DNA of 64,000 nucleotides from JAVBMC01 sp031552845 (GCA_031552845.1 JAVBMC010000028.1:1-64000); one strand, 5' to 3'; shown: positions 34,813-44,832, numbered from the stretch's first letter. A program made the numbers and translations. The notes: generated by a model not told the origin, from the sequence alone.

Positions 34813-35214
34813 ATGCAAACCACATCAGTCACATCCAAGATTCTCCGCCGTTCACGCCGCGGTTTTACGCTCGTTGAGCTTCTGTTGGTGGTGATGATCC
34901 TCGGTATCCTCGGCACAGTGGCGTTTGTGCAATTCGCCGGCGCCGGTGACGAAGCCCGCCGTACTGCAACACGCATGAGCATTAAGGCCGTGGCTGATGC
35001 TGTGCGCGTTTACGAAATTCAAGTTGGCCGTTATCCCGACAGTCTTGAAGCTTTGACGGCACCAATCAATGAGCGTCCCCCGCTGTTGCAAGCCGGTGCG
35101 TTGGTGGACTCTTGGGGCACACCCTTTACTTACAAGCGCACAGGGATGCAGTACGAAGTGCGCTCGGCAGGCCCAGACCTACAAGTGGGCACCGAGGACG
35201 ATCTGACCAATTAA
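34813..35214 (+). CDS. gspG: Major pseudopilin GspG
   Basis: 133 residues. A prepilin peptidase site follows a basic leader (RRSRRGFTLVELLLVVMIL): cleavage after G, then F, with E at +5. The C-terminal GPDLQVGTEDDL loop matches the calcium-binding site of GspG, and the RYPDSLEALT region is also typical. GspG polymerises into the pseudopilus that pushes substrates through the secretin. It lies 33 nt after gspF; gspH starts 8 nt later. Confidence 0.94.
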   Translation: MQTTSVTSKILRRSRRGFTLVELLLVVMILGILGTVAFVQFAGAGDEARRTATRMSIKAVADAVRVYEIQVGRYPDSLEALTAPINERPPLLQAGALVDSWGTPFTYKRTGMQYEVRSAGPDLQVGTEDDLTN

Positions 35215-35222
35215 AGTGAACC

Positions 35223-35921
35223 ATGCGCTTCTCTCCTCCGGCAGATACGTCGCCGGCGTCATCCGGTGCCGGTGGAGCTCGATGGCAGTTCAAGCGGGGG
35301 TTTACCCTCATTGAGCTGCTGTTGGTAATTGCGATTGTCGGCGTGATGCTGGCGGTCGTAACCACGGAGTTTGCAGGAGGAATCGGGGGCACGCGTTTGC
35401 AGATGACAGCGCAGGGGGTGATGCGTATGTCGCGTTACGCGCGCAGCATGTCGGTATTACAGCAGCAGCCGGCCTACCTTGTGTTTGGCAGCAACGGCAC
35501 GTTGCGCGTGATTACCCAAGTCACGTTGACCAATTCAGTTGAGAAAAGCGCGGCCGACCTTGCGGAGGCTCAAGCACTGACCACCTCTTCCACGGTCTAT
35601 GATGCCGAAGGCGCTGCGGCACCTAAAACCGCCGATGGGCACTCGATTACGCAGACGGAAGCCGAGCAGGCTTATGAACGGGTGCGCTACAAGATCGAGT
35701 ATACCGACACGGTGGATTCAAGCCATTATAAATCCACAGCCCGACGGAAATACGAACACCTCATGGATCAGCCCTTGGACCGGGTATTCTATAAGTCGAA
35801 CGGCACCTGCCGCCCTTACAAAGTGACTATTTACGACACGGATGATCCTGAAGAACGGGTCAAGATTGAAGTCCAAGTTGACATGCTTGGACAAGCTAAA
35901 ATCATTGATGGCCACTCCTAA
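35223..35921 (+). CDS. gspH: Minor pseudopilin, GspH-like
   Basis: 232 residues. The prepilin motif RGFTLIELLLVIAIVG follows an unusually long 25-residue leader. The rest is weakly conserved, as in GspH, with a MTAQGVMRMSRYARSMSVLQ segment after the helix. The assignment to GspH rests on position (between gspG and a gspI-like gene) and size. Its stop overlaps the next start as TAATG at 35921. Confidence 0.75.
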   Translation: MRFSPPADTSPASSGAGGARWQFKRGFTLIELLLVIAIVGVMLAVVTTEFAGGIGGTRLQMTAQGVMRMSRYARSMSVLQQQPAYLVFGSNGTLRVITQVTLTNSVEKSAADLAEAQALTTSSTVYDAEGAAAPKTADGHSITQTEAEQAYERVRYKIEYTDTVDSSHYKSTARRKYEHLMDQPLDRVFYKSNGTCRPYKVTIYDTDDPEERVKIEVQVDMLGQAKIIDGHS

Positions 35922-36343
35922 TGCACACGCAAACATCCATATCCGCCAAACGCCTCGCCCGACAGCGCGGTATGACCTTGATTGAGGTGCTCATGGGCAC
36001 CATGATCTTGGCGGGCGGCTTGATAGTTTTGTTAACGTGCTTGTCCACCTGTATTGAAATGATTGCCGCCTCCAAGCAAGTGCAGCAGGTGCAGTATGTG
36101 TTTGATCTGGCGGAGTTGAAGTATCCCATCAACGAAGATCAGCTCAAAAACGTCGAAGAGCTGGTGCCTGTCAGCCGCGACAGCAGCATCGTCGATGGCT
36201 TCACATTTGAGCGGACGGTGGATGAGAAGGACAAGTTTGCCGATGTTGTGGATGATAAACTCTATATCGTCCGCTCCATCGTGAGTTGGAATTACGGCAA
36301 GCAAAGCGAAGAGGTGATGGAGTATGTCCGCCAGACAGACTAA
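35921..36343 (+). CDS. gspI: Minor pseudopilin, GspI-like
   Basis: 140 residues. Prepilin site RQRGMTLIEVLMGTMILAGG: cleavage before Met with E at +5, and MTLIEVL is characteristic of GspI. The globular part is short. It overlaps gspH by one base and gspJ by 20 bases, so all are translationally linked. In known systems GspI nucleates the I-J-K tip complex of the pseudopilus. Confidence 0.8.
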   Translation: MHTQTSISAKRLARQRGMTLIEVLMGTMILAGGLIVLLTCLSTCIEMIAASKQVQQVQYVFDLAELKYPINEDQLKNVEELVPVSRDSSIVDGFTFERTVDEKDKFADVVDDKLYIVRSIVSWNYGKQSEEVMEYVRQTD

Positions 36344-37226
36344 GTCAAACTCCGCCTTTACTCTGTTGGAGCTCATGCTGGCCGTCTCAATTTTGGCGGT
36401 CATGACGGTCGTGACGTTCTTCTGCTTTGATATTGTCGTGAACACGTGGCAGTCCGGGTTGGAGGTCGCCAATTCCAACAACGAGGGCGCCTATGCGATT
36501 GACCAGTTGGCGGCGGGATTACGCTCGGCTTATTATCCCAATACCGGCGAGAGCGACTACAAATACGGCTTTGCCTTCATCGACGGCGGCGACGGCACCT
36601 ATACAACCGATACCATCGAATGGACCAAAATGGGCCCCGCGTTGGTGGGTGAAGATGCCAGCTTTGTCGAAATGCCGCACCGCGTCGTGGTGCGGGTACA
36701 GCAGTATGGCAAGAACGGTAACGACGGCGACGGGTTGAGCGTCAAAGCTTGGCGTCAGGATCTCCAGTTGGATGAGTTTAAGCCGGATGAGGACTTGGAG
36801 TTCTTTCTGCTGGCGCCGCGTGTCGTCGGGTTCAACTGTCGCATGCTCGACAAAGACAACCCAATCAAAGATGAAGAGCCCAATTGGATTGACGAATGGA
36901 CATGGTCAAACTCCATCCCATCGAAAGTAGAGCTGACAATCTATTTAAAGCCTGCCAAAGAAAAAGCCGACCCCATCGCCATTAAGCGTATCGTCGACAT
37001 CCCCATGGCGGCCTTCTCGCAAAACCCGCAGGCAAAAGATTCCGGCAGCGGCACGACAGGCGGTAACCGTACGCTTGACGGAGGCGCCGATGGAGGCAGC
37101 GATATCATTTATCGTCCGGGCGGCAGAACTCCCGGGGGTAACTCAAGGCCAGGGGGCACCACCCCAGGTGGAAGGACACCAGGTGGCGGTATGGCGCCTC
37201 CCGGTGGCGGAGGCGGACCGCCATGA
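36324..37226 (+). CDS. gspJ: Minor pseudopilin, GspJ-like, with Gly/Pro-rich tail
   Basis: 300 residues. The prepilin motif AFTLLELMLAVSILAVMT has an A rather than the usual G before F at the cleavage site. The pseudopilin domain reaches to about residue 240, then a tail of about 60 residues made largely of G, P, T and R (GGRTPGG repeats) follows. That tail is not part of standard GspJ and may be an extracellular or disordered extension of the pseudopilus tip. The gene overlaps gspK as ATGA (37223-37226). Confidence 0.8.
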   Translation: MSARQTKSNSAFTLLELMLAVSILAVMTVVTFFCFDIVVNTWQSGLEVANSNNEGAYAIDQLAAGLRSAYYPNTGESDYKYGFAFIDGGDGTYTTDTIEWTKMGPALVGEDASFVEMPHRVVVRVQQYGKNGNDGDGLSVKAWRQDLQLDEFKPDEDLEFFLLAPRVVGFNCRMLDKDNPIKDEEPNWIDEWTWSNSIPSKVELTIYLKPAKEKADPIAIKRIVDIPMAAFSQNPQAKDSGSGTTGGNRTLDGGADGGSDIIYRPGGRTPGGNSRPGGTTPGGRTPGGGMAPPGGGGGPP

Positions 37227-38320
37227 TTTGCACGAACTTAAACAAAGGCTCGGCGCTGATTTCGGCATTGTGGACGGTGGCGTTGCTGTCCTTGCTAGTC
37301 ATGGCGTTTGCGGTAGATGCCAACTTAGAAGCCAAACTGGTAACCTATACCCGCACCAAGCGGCAGTCAACTTATCTGATCCGTTCCGGCATCTGCATTG
37401 CTGAACTGGTTTTGGATAAGCAGTCCAAGGTGACCGGCAGCGAAACGATTGAAGAGGTGGAACGCGACCGTTGGATCAAACCGGCGGTGAGTTTGAAGCG
37501 GGGGCAAATCACCTATATTGACGAGCCGTTGAGTAATGGCGTGATCCACATCGAAATTGAGCCCGAACCTGCACGGTGGAATATTAATAAGCTGGTGCCG
37601 ATGCAGGGGCAGGACAGCGAACGGATTGATGCTGTGTGGGCGCAGATTTTCATGTCGCATGGTTTTCCGGAAGATTACTATCTGCCGCTGATTGCTTGCT
37701 TTAACGACTGGACCGATACCGATAGCATTGCAGATCCGGATGGTGCAGAAGATGAATATTACACGATGTTGGATCCGCCCTACCGCACAAAAAACGGACT
37801 TTTAAGCACGAAGGGCGAATTAAGTCTTGTCAAAGGCTTCACGGATACGGTATTATATGGGGGTGTAATCAATCCTGAAGCTCCGCCGGACAATCAAATC
37901 CAGGTGAAGGGGATTGATTATCTTTTCACGGTACACGGCGAGGACACTTTGACGATCAATGTCAACGCCGCGGGTAAGGATGTTTTGATGACGGTTCCGG
38001 GGATGGACGAACTCCTCGCAGGAGCGATTATCGAGGAGCGCGAAGGCCGCGGGGAGTCTGTTGCTTCACAACGGCAGACGAACAAGATGGGCACTTCGAC
38101 CGAGATGGCATTTGAGGATTTTTCTTTTAAGAACACGGGGGATGTGTCCGCGCGTATTCCGGGTATTCCGTCTTCGACGTTGGACTACCTGAGCACCAGC
38201 ATCGGCACGTATCGGCTGACGATTGAAGGCCGCATCGGCGCCATTACGCGGCGGGTGCAGGCGATTGTGACTTTTAGCGACAACGTGTTGCAATACGTGC
38301 AATACCGGGAAGACCCTTGA
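37223..38320 (+). CDS. gspK: Minor pseudopilin GspK
   Basis: 365 residues. The prepilin-like N-terminus KGSALISALWTVALLSLLVM lacks the Glu at +5, as is normal for GspK, the tip subunit. The large globular domain shows RWNINKL, the LIACFNDWTDTDSIADPDGAEDEYY stretch (in part: NDWTDTDS, a calcium-site-like region) and a helix-hairpin-helix-like INVNAAGKDVLMTVPGM. Length is standard. Start ATG 37223 overlaps gspJ. Confidence 0.9.
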   Translation: MICTNLNKGSALISALWTVALLSLLVMAFAVDANLEAKLVTYTRTKRQSTYLIRSGICIAELVLDKQSKVTGSETIEEVERDRWIKPAVSLKRGQITYIDEPLSNGVIHIEIEPEPARWNINKLVPMQGQDSERIDAVWAQIFMSHGFPEDYYLPLIACFNDWTDTDSIADPDGAEDEYYTMLDPPYRTKNGLLSTKGELSLVKGFTDTVLYGGVINPEAPPDNQIQVKGIDYLFTVHGEDTLTINVNAAGKDVLMTVPGMDELLAGAIIEEREGRGESVASQRQTNKMGTSTEMAFEDFSFKNTGDVSARIPGIPSSTLDYLSTSIGTYRLTIEGRIGAITRRVQAIVTFSDNVLQYVQYREDP

Positions 38321-38356
38321 TCGGGCCGCCGCCAAGAAGGATTGAACAACCAGATC

Positions 38357-39835
38357 ATGTTGAAAAAAGATTTTATAGCGCTGGCGGTCGGTAACGGCAG
38401 GCTCTGCGGCGTGCGGATGAAAAGAGACCGCGGCCAATGGGTGTCTGCCGGGGCTGGCGAATGGATGCTGGCGGATTTTGAGGCGCCGCCGGAAGAGAAC
38501 GCCTCCGCCGTCACAGTTGATGTGGCCGATAAACCACTGGCCCGGGCGTTGCGTCAGGTGGTCAAGGAGTTAGGTTCGGCGGACATCGTGCTGACGATTC
38601 CGGACGAGCAGATTTTGTGCCAGGTTATCCGCGTGCCCGTTGCGGCGAAGTCTGAATTGGGCGAGCTGGTGCGCCTGCAGGTTGAGAAGATACTCCCCTT
38701 CAACGAAGAAGAACTGTCAGTCGGTTATGAAGTGCTGGCGGAGAGTGAGGACGAATGCACCGTCTTTGTTGCGACTGTGCCGACCTCAGTCACGGATGAA
38801 TGGGGCGAAGCGCTTGAAGCCAATAAACTTCGTGCTGTGCGCGTGGAGGTCAGCTTGCTCGCATGGTGGCGTAGCTTGTGCGAACCGCTGGAGCTGACCC
38901 GCGCCGGGCGTCATGCGGTGCTGATGAACGACGGCTCCGGTTGGGACTTGCTGGTATTGGATCACGGCATCCCGGTGTTGGCGCGTACGCTAGGTAAGAT
39001 TTATGCACCGTCCGACTTTATCCGCGAATTGACGCTCTCATTTCTTAACATTGAAGTCGTCATGGGCGCGCAGCCTTTTACTGAAATCTTGGTTCTGCGT
39101 CCGCCGGCAACGTTCGAGAGCGTCGAGGCATTTACGATTTCGGATACGCTTGATCAAACTTTGGCAACGACTCCTTTGGTCAACCCGGAGTCCATGGAAG
39201 CCGTCAAAAATGCGCTCTCCTGCTCCATCCGTTATAAGACGCTGCCCGAAGTCAACGTTTGCGCTCAAGGTGCGGCGAACCGTTCGGTTGAACCTGATAC
39301 CATTGATTTGATGCCGGTGAAGTGGCGTGCCGCCGAGGTCGAGCGTAAGGCCCGTCAGCGGCTCTTCACTGGTGCAGGCGCCGCGGGAATCGTCTGGGTG
39401 TTTCTGGCAGCGATCTTGTTCCTCTCGCCGATCGGCTGTGATAAGATGGTCCAAGGAGTACAGAAAAACTCCCAAGCAATCGCGCAAGAATATAAAGAAG
39501 CAACCGACCTCATGGCACGCGTCCGTTTAATCCGTGCCTACATGGATCGCGACTTGGCAGCTGTTGAAGTGTTGAGGCAAATGTCGTTGGTTCAGCCGGC
39601 TGGCATTACCTTGACCTCGTTCACCTATCGCCGCGAGGAGGGCTTGCGCATCTCGGGCGAGGCCGATGACCCCGCACAGGTGTACGAGTTCAAGGACGGC
39701 ATTGCCGCTTTACGGCGTGGGAAAACGGAGACGTTACTGTTTGATCCGGTAACGCTGACGGGGCCTTCACAAGCGCAGCGTGGCAAGCACCGCTTTGACA
39801 TCGCAGCGCAATTTCCGGGAGGGAAGGCGCAATGA
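38357..39835 (+). CDS. gspL: GspL-like assembly protein (PilM-PilN-type)
   Basis: 492 residues from ATG 38357; an in-frame TTG at 38342 is an alternative. The N-terminal part is an actin-like PilM/GspL cytoplasmic domain (TIPDEQILCQVIRVP, LRLQVEKILPFNEEEL-type block LVRLQVEKILPFNEEEL). One membrane helix (AAGIVWVFLAAILFLSP) near residue 345 is followed by a PilN-like periplasmic domain (PAGITLTSFTYRREEGLRIS). GspL recruits GspE to the inner-membrane platform. The stop overlaps the next start as ATGA. Confidence 0.82.
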   Translation: MLKKDFIALAVGNGRLCGVRMKRDRGQWVSAGAGEWMLADFEAPPEENASAVTVDVADKPLARALRQVVKELGSADIVLTIPDEQILCQVIRVPVAAKSELGELVRLQVEKILPFNEEELSVGYEVLAESEDECTVFVATVPTSVTDEWGEALEANKLRAVRVEVSLLAWWRSLCEPLELTRAGRHAVLMNDGSGWDLLVLDHGIPVLARTLGKIYAPSDFIRELTLSFLNIEVVMGAQPFTEILVLRPPATFESVEAFTISDTLDQTLATTPLVNPESMEAVKNALSCSIRYKTLPEVNVCAQGAANRSVEPDTIDLMPVKWRAAEVERKARQRLFTGAGAAGIVWVFLAAILFLSPIGCDKMVQGVQKNSQAIAQEYKEATDLMARVRLIRAYMDRDLAAVEVLRQMSLVQPAGITLTSFTYRREEGLRISGEADDPAQVYEFKDGIAALRRGKTETLLFDPVTLTGPSQAQRGKHRFDIAAQFPGGKAQ

Positions 39836-40710
39836 GTACTGTATCCGCCCGCGAACGCACGCTTTTAATCATTACCGTATTAATCGCACTTTACGGTGTA
39901 CTGGGCTTCTCGCTCAGGAAGCAGCTCGATTCGTTGAAAATCAAGCGCACGGCTTATACAAATGCCAAGTCCCAACTGGCCCTTGAGCGTCAGACCATTG
40001 CCGACCGCCCGTTAATTCAGGCGCGATATGATGATCTCAAAGCGCTCATGCCGGTGTTTTCGATGACCAAGGCTGTCGATACGCATTGGCTGAGCATCAT
40101 GGACAACATCGCCACCAAGGAAAAACTCAACATCGCCAAGCGCCAGACCGGTAAAGAAAACCGCGTCGGCGAAGTATACGAATCTGCGATTGAGTGCCGT
40201 GAATGGGATGGCCGTCTCGACGCGCTTACGCGTTTTCTCTACGACTTGGAGTCTGAGGGCGTAATGTTCGACCTGCGCCATCTCTTCATCCGTCCGCATC
40301 CACAGAACCCGGGCTTTCTACGCGGTTCCTTCACCTTGTATTGCGCTTACATGCGTTCGCCAAACGCGGTGGACGAACCTGCCAAGACCGCTCCGTCAGA
40401 AGGCGGCGCCGATGAAGGCGATACTGACGAAGATGGTGCAGAGAAGAATGACGCTGCCGTGACTGACACTAATGCGGTGCCTGCCACAGTTTCGCCATCT
40501 GAAAGCGTGACACCTGCGGCAACAAACGTGGTGCCCAAACCGGCTGTCAAGCCGGCACCCAAAACCAACGCCACTCCGCGGCGTTCCAGTTCACCCCGTC
40601 AACCCGCCGCCCGCCAAACATCGGCTGCGGCGACGAACGCCTCTCCTGAAGATGCTGTTGTGCTCGCCTCGGATGATGAGCAGCCCGTGGCAAAGAATGC
40701 GGAACAGTAA
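39832..40710 (+). CDS. gspM: GspM/PilO-like assembly protein
   Basis: 292 residues. A short cytoplasmic N-terminus, one membrane helix (LLIITVLIALYGVLGFSL), a coiled-coil stretch and a PilO-like ferredoxin-fold domain (to about residue 180). Then a tail of about 110 residues rich in A, P, T, E and D. Position after gspL and topology support GspM/PilO; sequence similarity alone is weak, as usual for this family. Confidence 0.75.
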   Translation: MSTVSARERTLLIITVLIALYGVLGFSLRKQLDSLKIKRTAYTNAKSQLALERQTIADRPLIQARYDDLKALMPVFSMTKAVDTHWLSIMDNIATKEKLNIAKRQTGKENRVGEVYESAIECREWDGRLDALTRFLYDLESEGVMFDLRHLFIRPHPQNPGFLRGSFTLYCAYMRSPNAVDEPAKTAPSEGGADEGDTDEDGAEKNDAAVTDTNAVPATVSPSESVTPAATNVVPKPAVKPAPKTNATPRRSSSPRQPAARQTSAAATNASPEDAVVLASDDEQPVAKNAEQ

Positions 40711-40738
40711 GTTATTTTGATTTCAAAGGAATGAAGTT

Positions 40739-43444
40739 ATGAAGAAGTTTTTACTTTCAATCGTCATGCTGGCCGCCGTGCTAGTAGCACAGGCGCAGAC
40801 GGCGGCTCCGTCCCGCTCCCGTCTTACGCCCGGGCGCCCGACCGGCGCTCCCGCCACTCCCGCCGGCGGACGGACAACTACTCCTACTCGGACGCCGCCG
40901 GTGACAACCGTCAGCTCAACCGATATCGCTGAACAGATTGACGCCGCTGAAAAAGGGACCAACGGTTTGCCGGCGCTCAAGTTCGCGGAAGCTCCCTCTG
41001 ATCTCTTCCTGCAGCTCTACTCCATGGCTACCGGTAAGACGCTGCTCGTCGGTCCCGATGTGCCCAAGGCGACGATTACCCTGCGCAGTCAAGTTGAGCT
41101 TTCCGAGGAGGAATATCTGCGTGCGATTGAAGACGTGCTGCTGATGCACGGCATTGCACTGTTGCCAACCGAAGACGACGTCTTCATCCGCGTCGTTCCC
41201 GGTAAGGACATCCGTACTAAAGGCATCATCACCGAATTTACCGGCGAAAAGAACTACCCGGACAAAGGGCAGATGGTCAGCCGCATGATTACGCTCAAGG
41301 CAATCTTGGTGGAAGAGGCCAAGAAAGCCATTGAAGGCTTGAAGCGTACTGATGGCGTTATTCAAACCTTTGAGCGCACCAACTCCATTTTGATTACCGA
41401 CACGCAGGCCAATGTCAACCGCATGTTGGAAATCATCAAATTCATCGATCAGCCCCTCCCCGTGATGGAAGAGGTGTTTGTCCGTGCTATCAAATACGCC
41501 AAGGCCGAAGACATCAAGAGCCGCATCGAAGCCATGGTCACCGAATCGCAGCAGTCGCAAAAATCAACCACCGCCGCTGAGCCTTCGCGCTCCGGTTCCC
41601 CGGGTATCAGCACTCGCGCCTCGATCCCCGGTGTGACGCGCCCCGGCGCGGCGGCGCAGCCGGAGATCGTTCCCAGCGCGATTCTCGAAACGCTCGTAAG
41701 TGATGCCGACCGCGGCATGATCCGCGGCAAGGTGCAGATCATTTCCGACGAGCGCTCCAACAAGCTTATCATCATCACCCGCAAAGCAAACATGGACTTC
41801 TTTGACAAGGTGATTGATGTACTCGATGTCGAAACCGCCCCCGACGTGCAGGTCAAAATCATCCGCCTCAAGTACGCGTCCGTCGAAGGCAAGGACAGTG
41901 ATAAAGGCGTTGTGGACATCCTGAACGAACTCATCGGCAACGCCTCTTCTTCCAAGGGTTCCTCCTCCGGCAAGAGCGGCAGCTCCTCTTCGTCTTCCAC
42001 AACTCGCAGCGGTGCCACGCCGGGCGACAACCGCAGCCTGACGACCGGCACCACTCCGCCTCCCACTCCGGCACCTGCGGCCTCGCGTGCGGCAAGCGGC
42101 GACAAATCCTCCACCGGCAAAGTCGGCGAATTGAACAAGGATAACATCACTGTCTTGGCCGACCGCCGGATTAATGCCGTTATCGTGATGGCCAGCCCGG
42201 GCGACATGATGGTGCTTGAAGCAATCATTGAAGCACTGGACGTTGATTTGGCGCAGGTGCTCATCGAAACCGTCGTGTTGCAAGTCGAGCTGGGCGAAGA
42301 CATCAGCACCGGCATTGACTGGGTGCAGCGCATCAAACATCGCGGCGACACCTACTTCGCCGGCGGCGGCGGCGGCGGACTCAATACCCCGCTTGACCTG
42401 CAGATCCTGCCGAGTGCAATCGGCGATGCCAGCTCCAACGCCGTATCCTTTGCCTCGAAGGGCATCAAGTACTTCGCCACCTTTGCGAACCTGAACTTGG
42501 ATATGGTGATCAACGCCAGCAAGACCGACAACCGCACCAAGATCATTTCCTCGCCCATCATCATGACGCTGGACAATAAGGAAGCCACCATTGAAGCCAC
42601 CGAGATGCGCTACCTCTATAAAGGCGTGCGTTATTCCGGCAACTACAACTACGGTCAGGAAGTTCCGGACTACGACCAGCGCGACATCGGCCTGACTGTC
42701 AAAGTCACTCCGCGCATCAGCCCTAGCGGCAACGTGGTGCTGACGGTCGATGAAAAATTCGAGACGATCGGTCCAAACCAACAAGTGGGTAATGACTCCT
42801 ACCCCACCGTCAACACGCGCAAACTGCAAGCCGATGTGGCTGTTAAAGACGGGCAGACCGTGGTGCTTGGCGGCTTGGTGCAAGGAGAGAAAAAGAACGA
42901 CCGCACCGGCATTCCATTCTTAATGGATATTCCCATCCTTGGGTATCTGTTCGGTTCCACGACCACCAACGAAAAGCGGGTCGAGCTGCTGGTCTTCTTG
43001 ACGCCCTACGTAATGAAGACTTCCGAAGACGCCCAGCGCGAAGCATTATACCGTAAGGATGCTCTCAACGCCTCCGACATCTGGACGACGCGTTGGTCCC
43101 GAAGTCCGCTGGCTGATCCGATGACCAAGGACGAGCTCCTCGAGGCAGAGAAGAGCCAAGAAGATCGCATCAAAGCTGAGGAAGAAGCTGGCAAAGCGTT
43201 GAAGCAGTATCGCGAGAAAGCCCTCAAGGAGCGCGAAGCCCGCCGCTTGAAGGAACTCAAGGAACAGGCCAAGAATCCCGCCAACGTCTCGATCATTCCT
43301 CCTGCCAGCGTCAAGCAGGAAGAACCGACCCCCGTCTCTTTTGACATTGAGCACTACCTCAACAAATCCAACCAGGACGCCAAGGCGGAAGAGTCCACAG
43401 TCAACTCCATTCGCGGGTCCGACACCACCGAAGTCCTCAAATAA
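40739..43444 (+). CDS. gspD: Type II secretion secretin GspD
   Basis: 901 residues with a signal peptide (FLLSIVMLAAVLVAQA). N0 and N1-N3 domains are visible, including VTLRSQVELSEEEYLRA-type N0 sequence (TLRSQVELSEEEYLRAIEDV), RTDGVIQTFERTNSILITDT and IISDERSNKLIIITRKANMD. A Ser/Gly/Pro-rich insert of about 60 residues (about 405-465) lies in N3. The C-terminal secretin domain has VKVTPRISPSGNVVLTVDE and VAVKDGQTVVLGGLVQ. A long charged helix (about 790-860) ends the protein. It forms the outer-membrane channel. It closes the secretion operon. Confidence 0.93.
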   Translation: MKKFLLSIVMLAAVLVAQAQTAAPSRSRLTPGRPTGAPATPAGGRTTTPTRTPPVTTVSSTDIAEQIDAAEKGTNGLPALKFAEAPSDLFLQLYSMATGKTLLVGPDVPKATITLRSQVELSEEEYLRAIEDVLLMHGIALLPTEDDVFIRVVPGKDIRTKGIITEFTGEKNYPDKGQMVSRMITLKAILVEEAKKAIEGLKRTDGVIQTFERTNSILITDTQANVNRMLEIIKFIDQPLPVMEEVFVRAIKYAKAEDIKSRIEAMVTESQQSQKSTTAAEPSRSGSPGISTRASIPGVTRPGAAAQPEIVPSAILETLVSDADRGMIRGKVQIISDERSNKLIIITRKANMDFFDKVIDVLDVETAPDVQVKIIRLKYASVEGKDSDKGVVDILNELIGNASSSKGSSSGKSGSSSSSSTTRSGATPGDNRSLTTGTTPPPTPAPAASRAASGDKSSTGKVGELNKDNITVLADRRINAVIVMASPGDMMVLEAIIEALDVDLAQVLIETVVLQVELGEDISTGIDWVQRIKHRGDTYFAGGGGGGLNTPLDLQILPSAIGDASSNAVSFASKGIKYFATFANLNLDMVINASKTDNRTKIISSPIIMTLDNKEATIEATEMRYLYKGVRYSGNYNYGQEVPDYDQRDIGLTVKVTPRISPSGNVVLTVDEKFETIGPNQQVGNDSYPTVNTRKLQADVAVKDGQTVVLGGLVQGEKKNDRTGIPFLMDIPILGYLFGSTTTNEKRVELLVFLTPYVMKTSEDAQREALYRKDALNASDIWTTRWSRSPLADPMTKDELLEAEKSQEDRIKAEEEAGKALKQYREKALKEREARRLKELKEQAKNPANVSIIPPASVKQEEPTPVSFDIEHYLNKSNQDAKAEESTVNSIRGSDTTEVLK

Positions 43445-43467
43445 CCTCTTCCTCCGAAAGACCGTCC

Positions 43468-44832
43468 ATGAATTTCTCTCGCAGAAACTTTTTGAAAGCC
43501 GGCGCCATCGCGGGCACTCCCCTGATTCTTCCCAACTATGCTTTCGCCGCCGCAGAGGCGAATGAAAAACTCACCATGGGTTTTATCGGTCTTGGCATCC
43601 AAGGCCGCAGCCTGCTTGACAACTTCCTGTGGCGCGACCTCGTCATCACCGCAGTCAGCGACGTCGATACCAACCGCCGCGAGGATGCCCTGCGCCGCGT
43701 CGATGCGTTTTACACCAAGAACCCTGAGCGCGGCAAACCCGGCAACTGCAAAGCCTACAACGACTATCGCGAAATCCTCGCCCGCAAAGACATCGACGTC
43801 GTCTGCATCGCAACGCCTGACCACTGGCACGCCATCATGACCATCGAAACCCTACGCGCCGGAAAAGACGTCTATTGCGAAAAGCCCCTCACCTACAATG
43901 TTGCCGAAGCCGTCGCCGTGATGCAGGTTGCCAAAGAGACCGGGCGCATCATTCAGACCGGCGCGATGCAACGCTCCGGCGTCGAGTTCCGCACCGCCGC
44001 CGAGCTCGTGAGAAACGGCGTTATCGGCAAAGTCAAAACAGTCGACTGCATGTTCGGCGGCCCCTCCAAACCGCACACCGACCCCGCACAAGAACAAGCC
44101 ATGGAACCCGGCCTCGACTGGGACCGCTGGTGCGGACCCGCCCCGCTGGTCAAATACAACCCCGAGCTTTCACCGCGCGGCGTTCACGATTTCTTCCCGA
44201 TGGTCTGGCGCATGGATGATTTATTCGGCACCGGCTATTGCGGCGACTGGGGCGCACACCACCTCGACATCGCCCAATGGGGACTCGACATGGACAGCAG
44301 CGGCCCGGTCAAAATGATTAAGGCCGACCGCAAAGATTCCAACAAGCGTTCGCAATCCGGCGCACAGATGATCTTTGCTGATGGCGTCGTTCTCACCCAC
44401 AAACCCTTCGGCGAATTCGGCGCAGTCTTCTCCGGCACCGATGGCGTCGTGTCCGTCAACCGTGACAAGTTCGAGATTATCCGCGATGGACAAGTCTTCA
44501 GCCGCTTCTCCAAGAAAGAAGACGGCGGCTCACTCGAAAGCGCCGTGCAGAAAGCCCGCAAAGAATTCCTTAAAGACGCCAAGGTCAAACTCTACGCCAC
44601 CAAAGGCGGCCACTTGGAAGACTTTGTTGCCTGCTGTAAATCGCGCCAGCAGCCCTGTTCGCCTGCCGAAGTCGGCGCGCGCTCGGCAATCCTCTGCCAG
44701 CTCTTCAACACCTCCTACGTCGAAGACGCCGGCTTTGATTGGGACCCCGTCCGCAACATCTTCGCCAATGGCACAGGCAATCCCGCTTGGCGTACGCGTA
44801 ACTACCGCGACGGCTACACGCTCAAAGTTTAA
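43468..44832 (+). CDS. Tat-exported Gfo/Idh/MocA-family oxidoreductase (paralogue 4)
   Basis: 454 residues. The Tat signal is SRRNFLKAGAIAGTPLIL with a likely signal-peptidase site after NYAFAA. Nucleotide-binding TMGFIGLGIQGRSLLD, AVSDVDTNR, ATPDHWHAIM and the classic CEKPLTYNV are present. GDWGAHHLDIAQWGLDMD holds the usual catalytic His region. It differs from the 10-15 kb trio, which have QKP. It starts 23 nt after gspD and precedes a ThuA-like gene, a pairing like that of ThuB and ThuA in disaccharide 3-keto metabolism; the substrate here is unknown. Confidence 0.9.
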   Translation: MNFSRRNFLKAGAIAGTPLILPNYAFAAAEANEKLTMGFIGLGIQGRSLLDNFLWRDLVITAVSDVDTNRREDALRRVDAFYTKNPERGKPGNCKAYNDYREILARKDIDVVCIATPDHWHAIMTIETLRAGKDVYCEKPLTYNVAEAVAVMQVAKETGRIIQTGAMQRSGVEFRTAAELVRNGVIGKVKTVDCMFGGPSKPHTDPAQEQAMEPGLDWDRWCGPAPLVKYNPELSPRGVHDFFPMVWRMDDLFGTGYCGDWGAHHLDIAQWGLDMDSSGPVKMIKADRKDSNKRSQSGAQMIFADGVVLTHKPFGEFGAVFSGTDGVVSVNRDKFEIIRDGQVFSRFSKKEDGGSLESAVQKARKEFLKDAKVKLYATKGGHLEDFVACCKSRQQPCSPAEVGARSAILCQLFNTSYVEDAGFDWDPVRNIFANGTGNPAWRTRNYRDGYTLKV

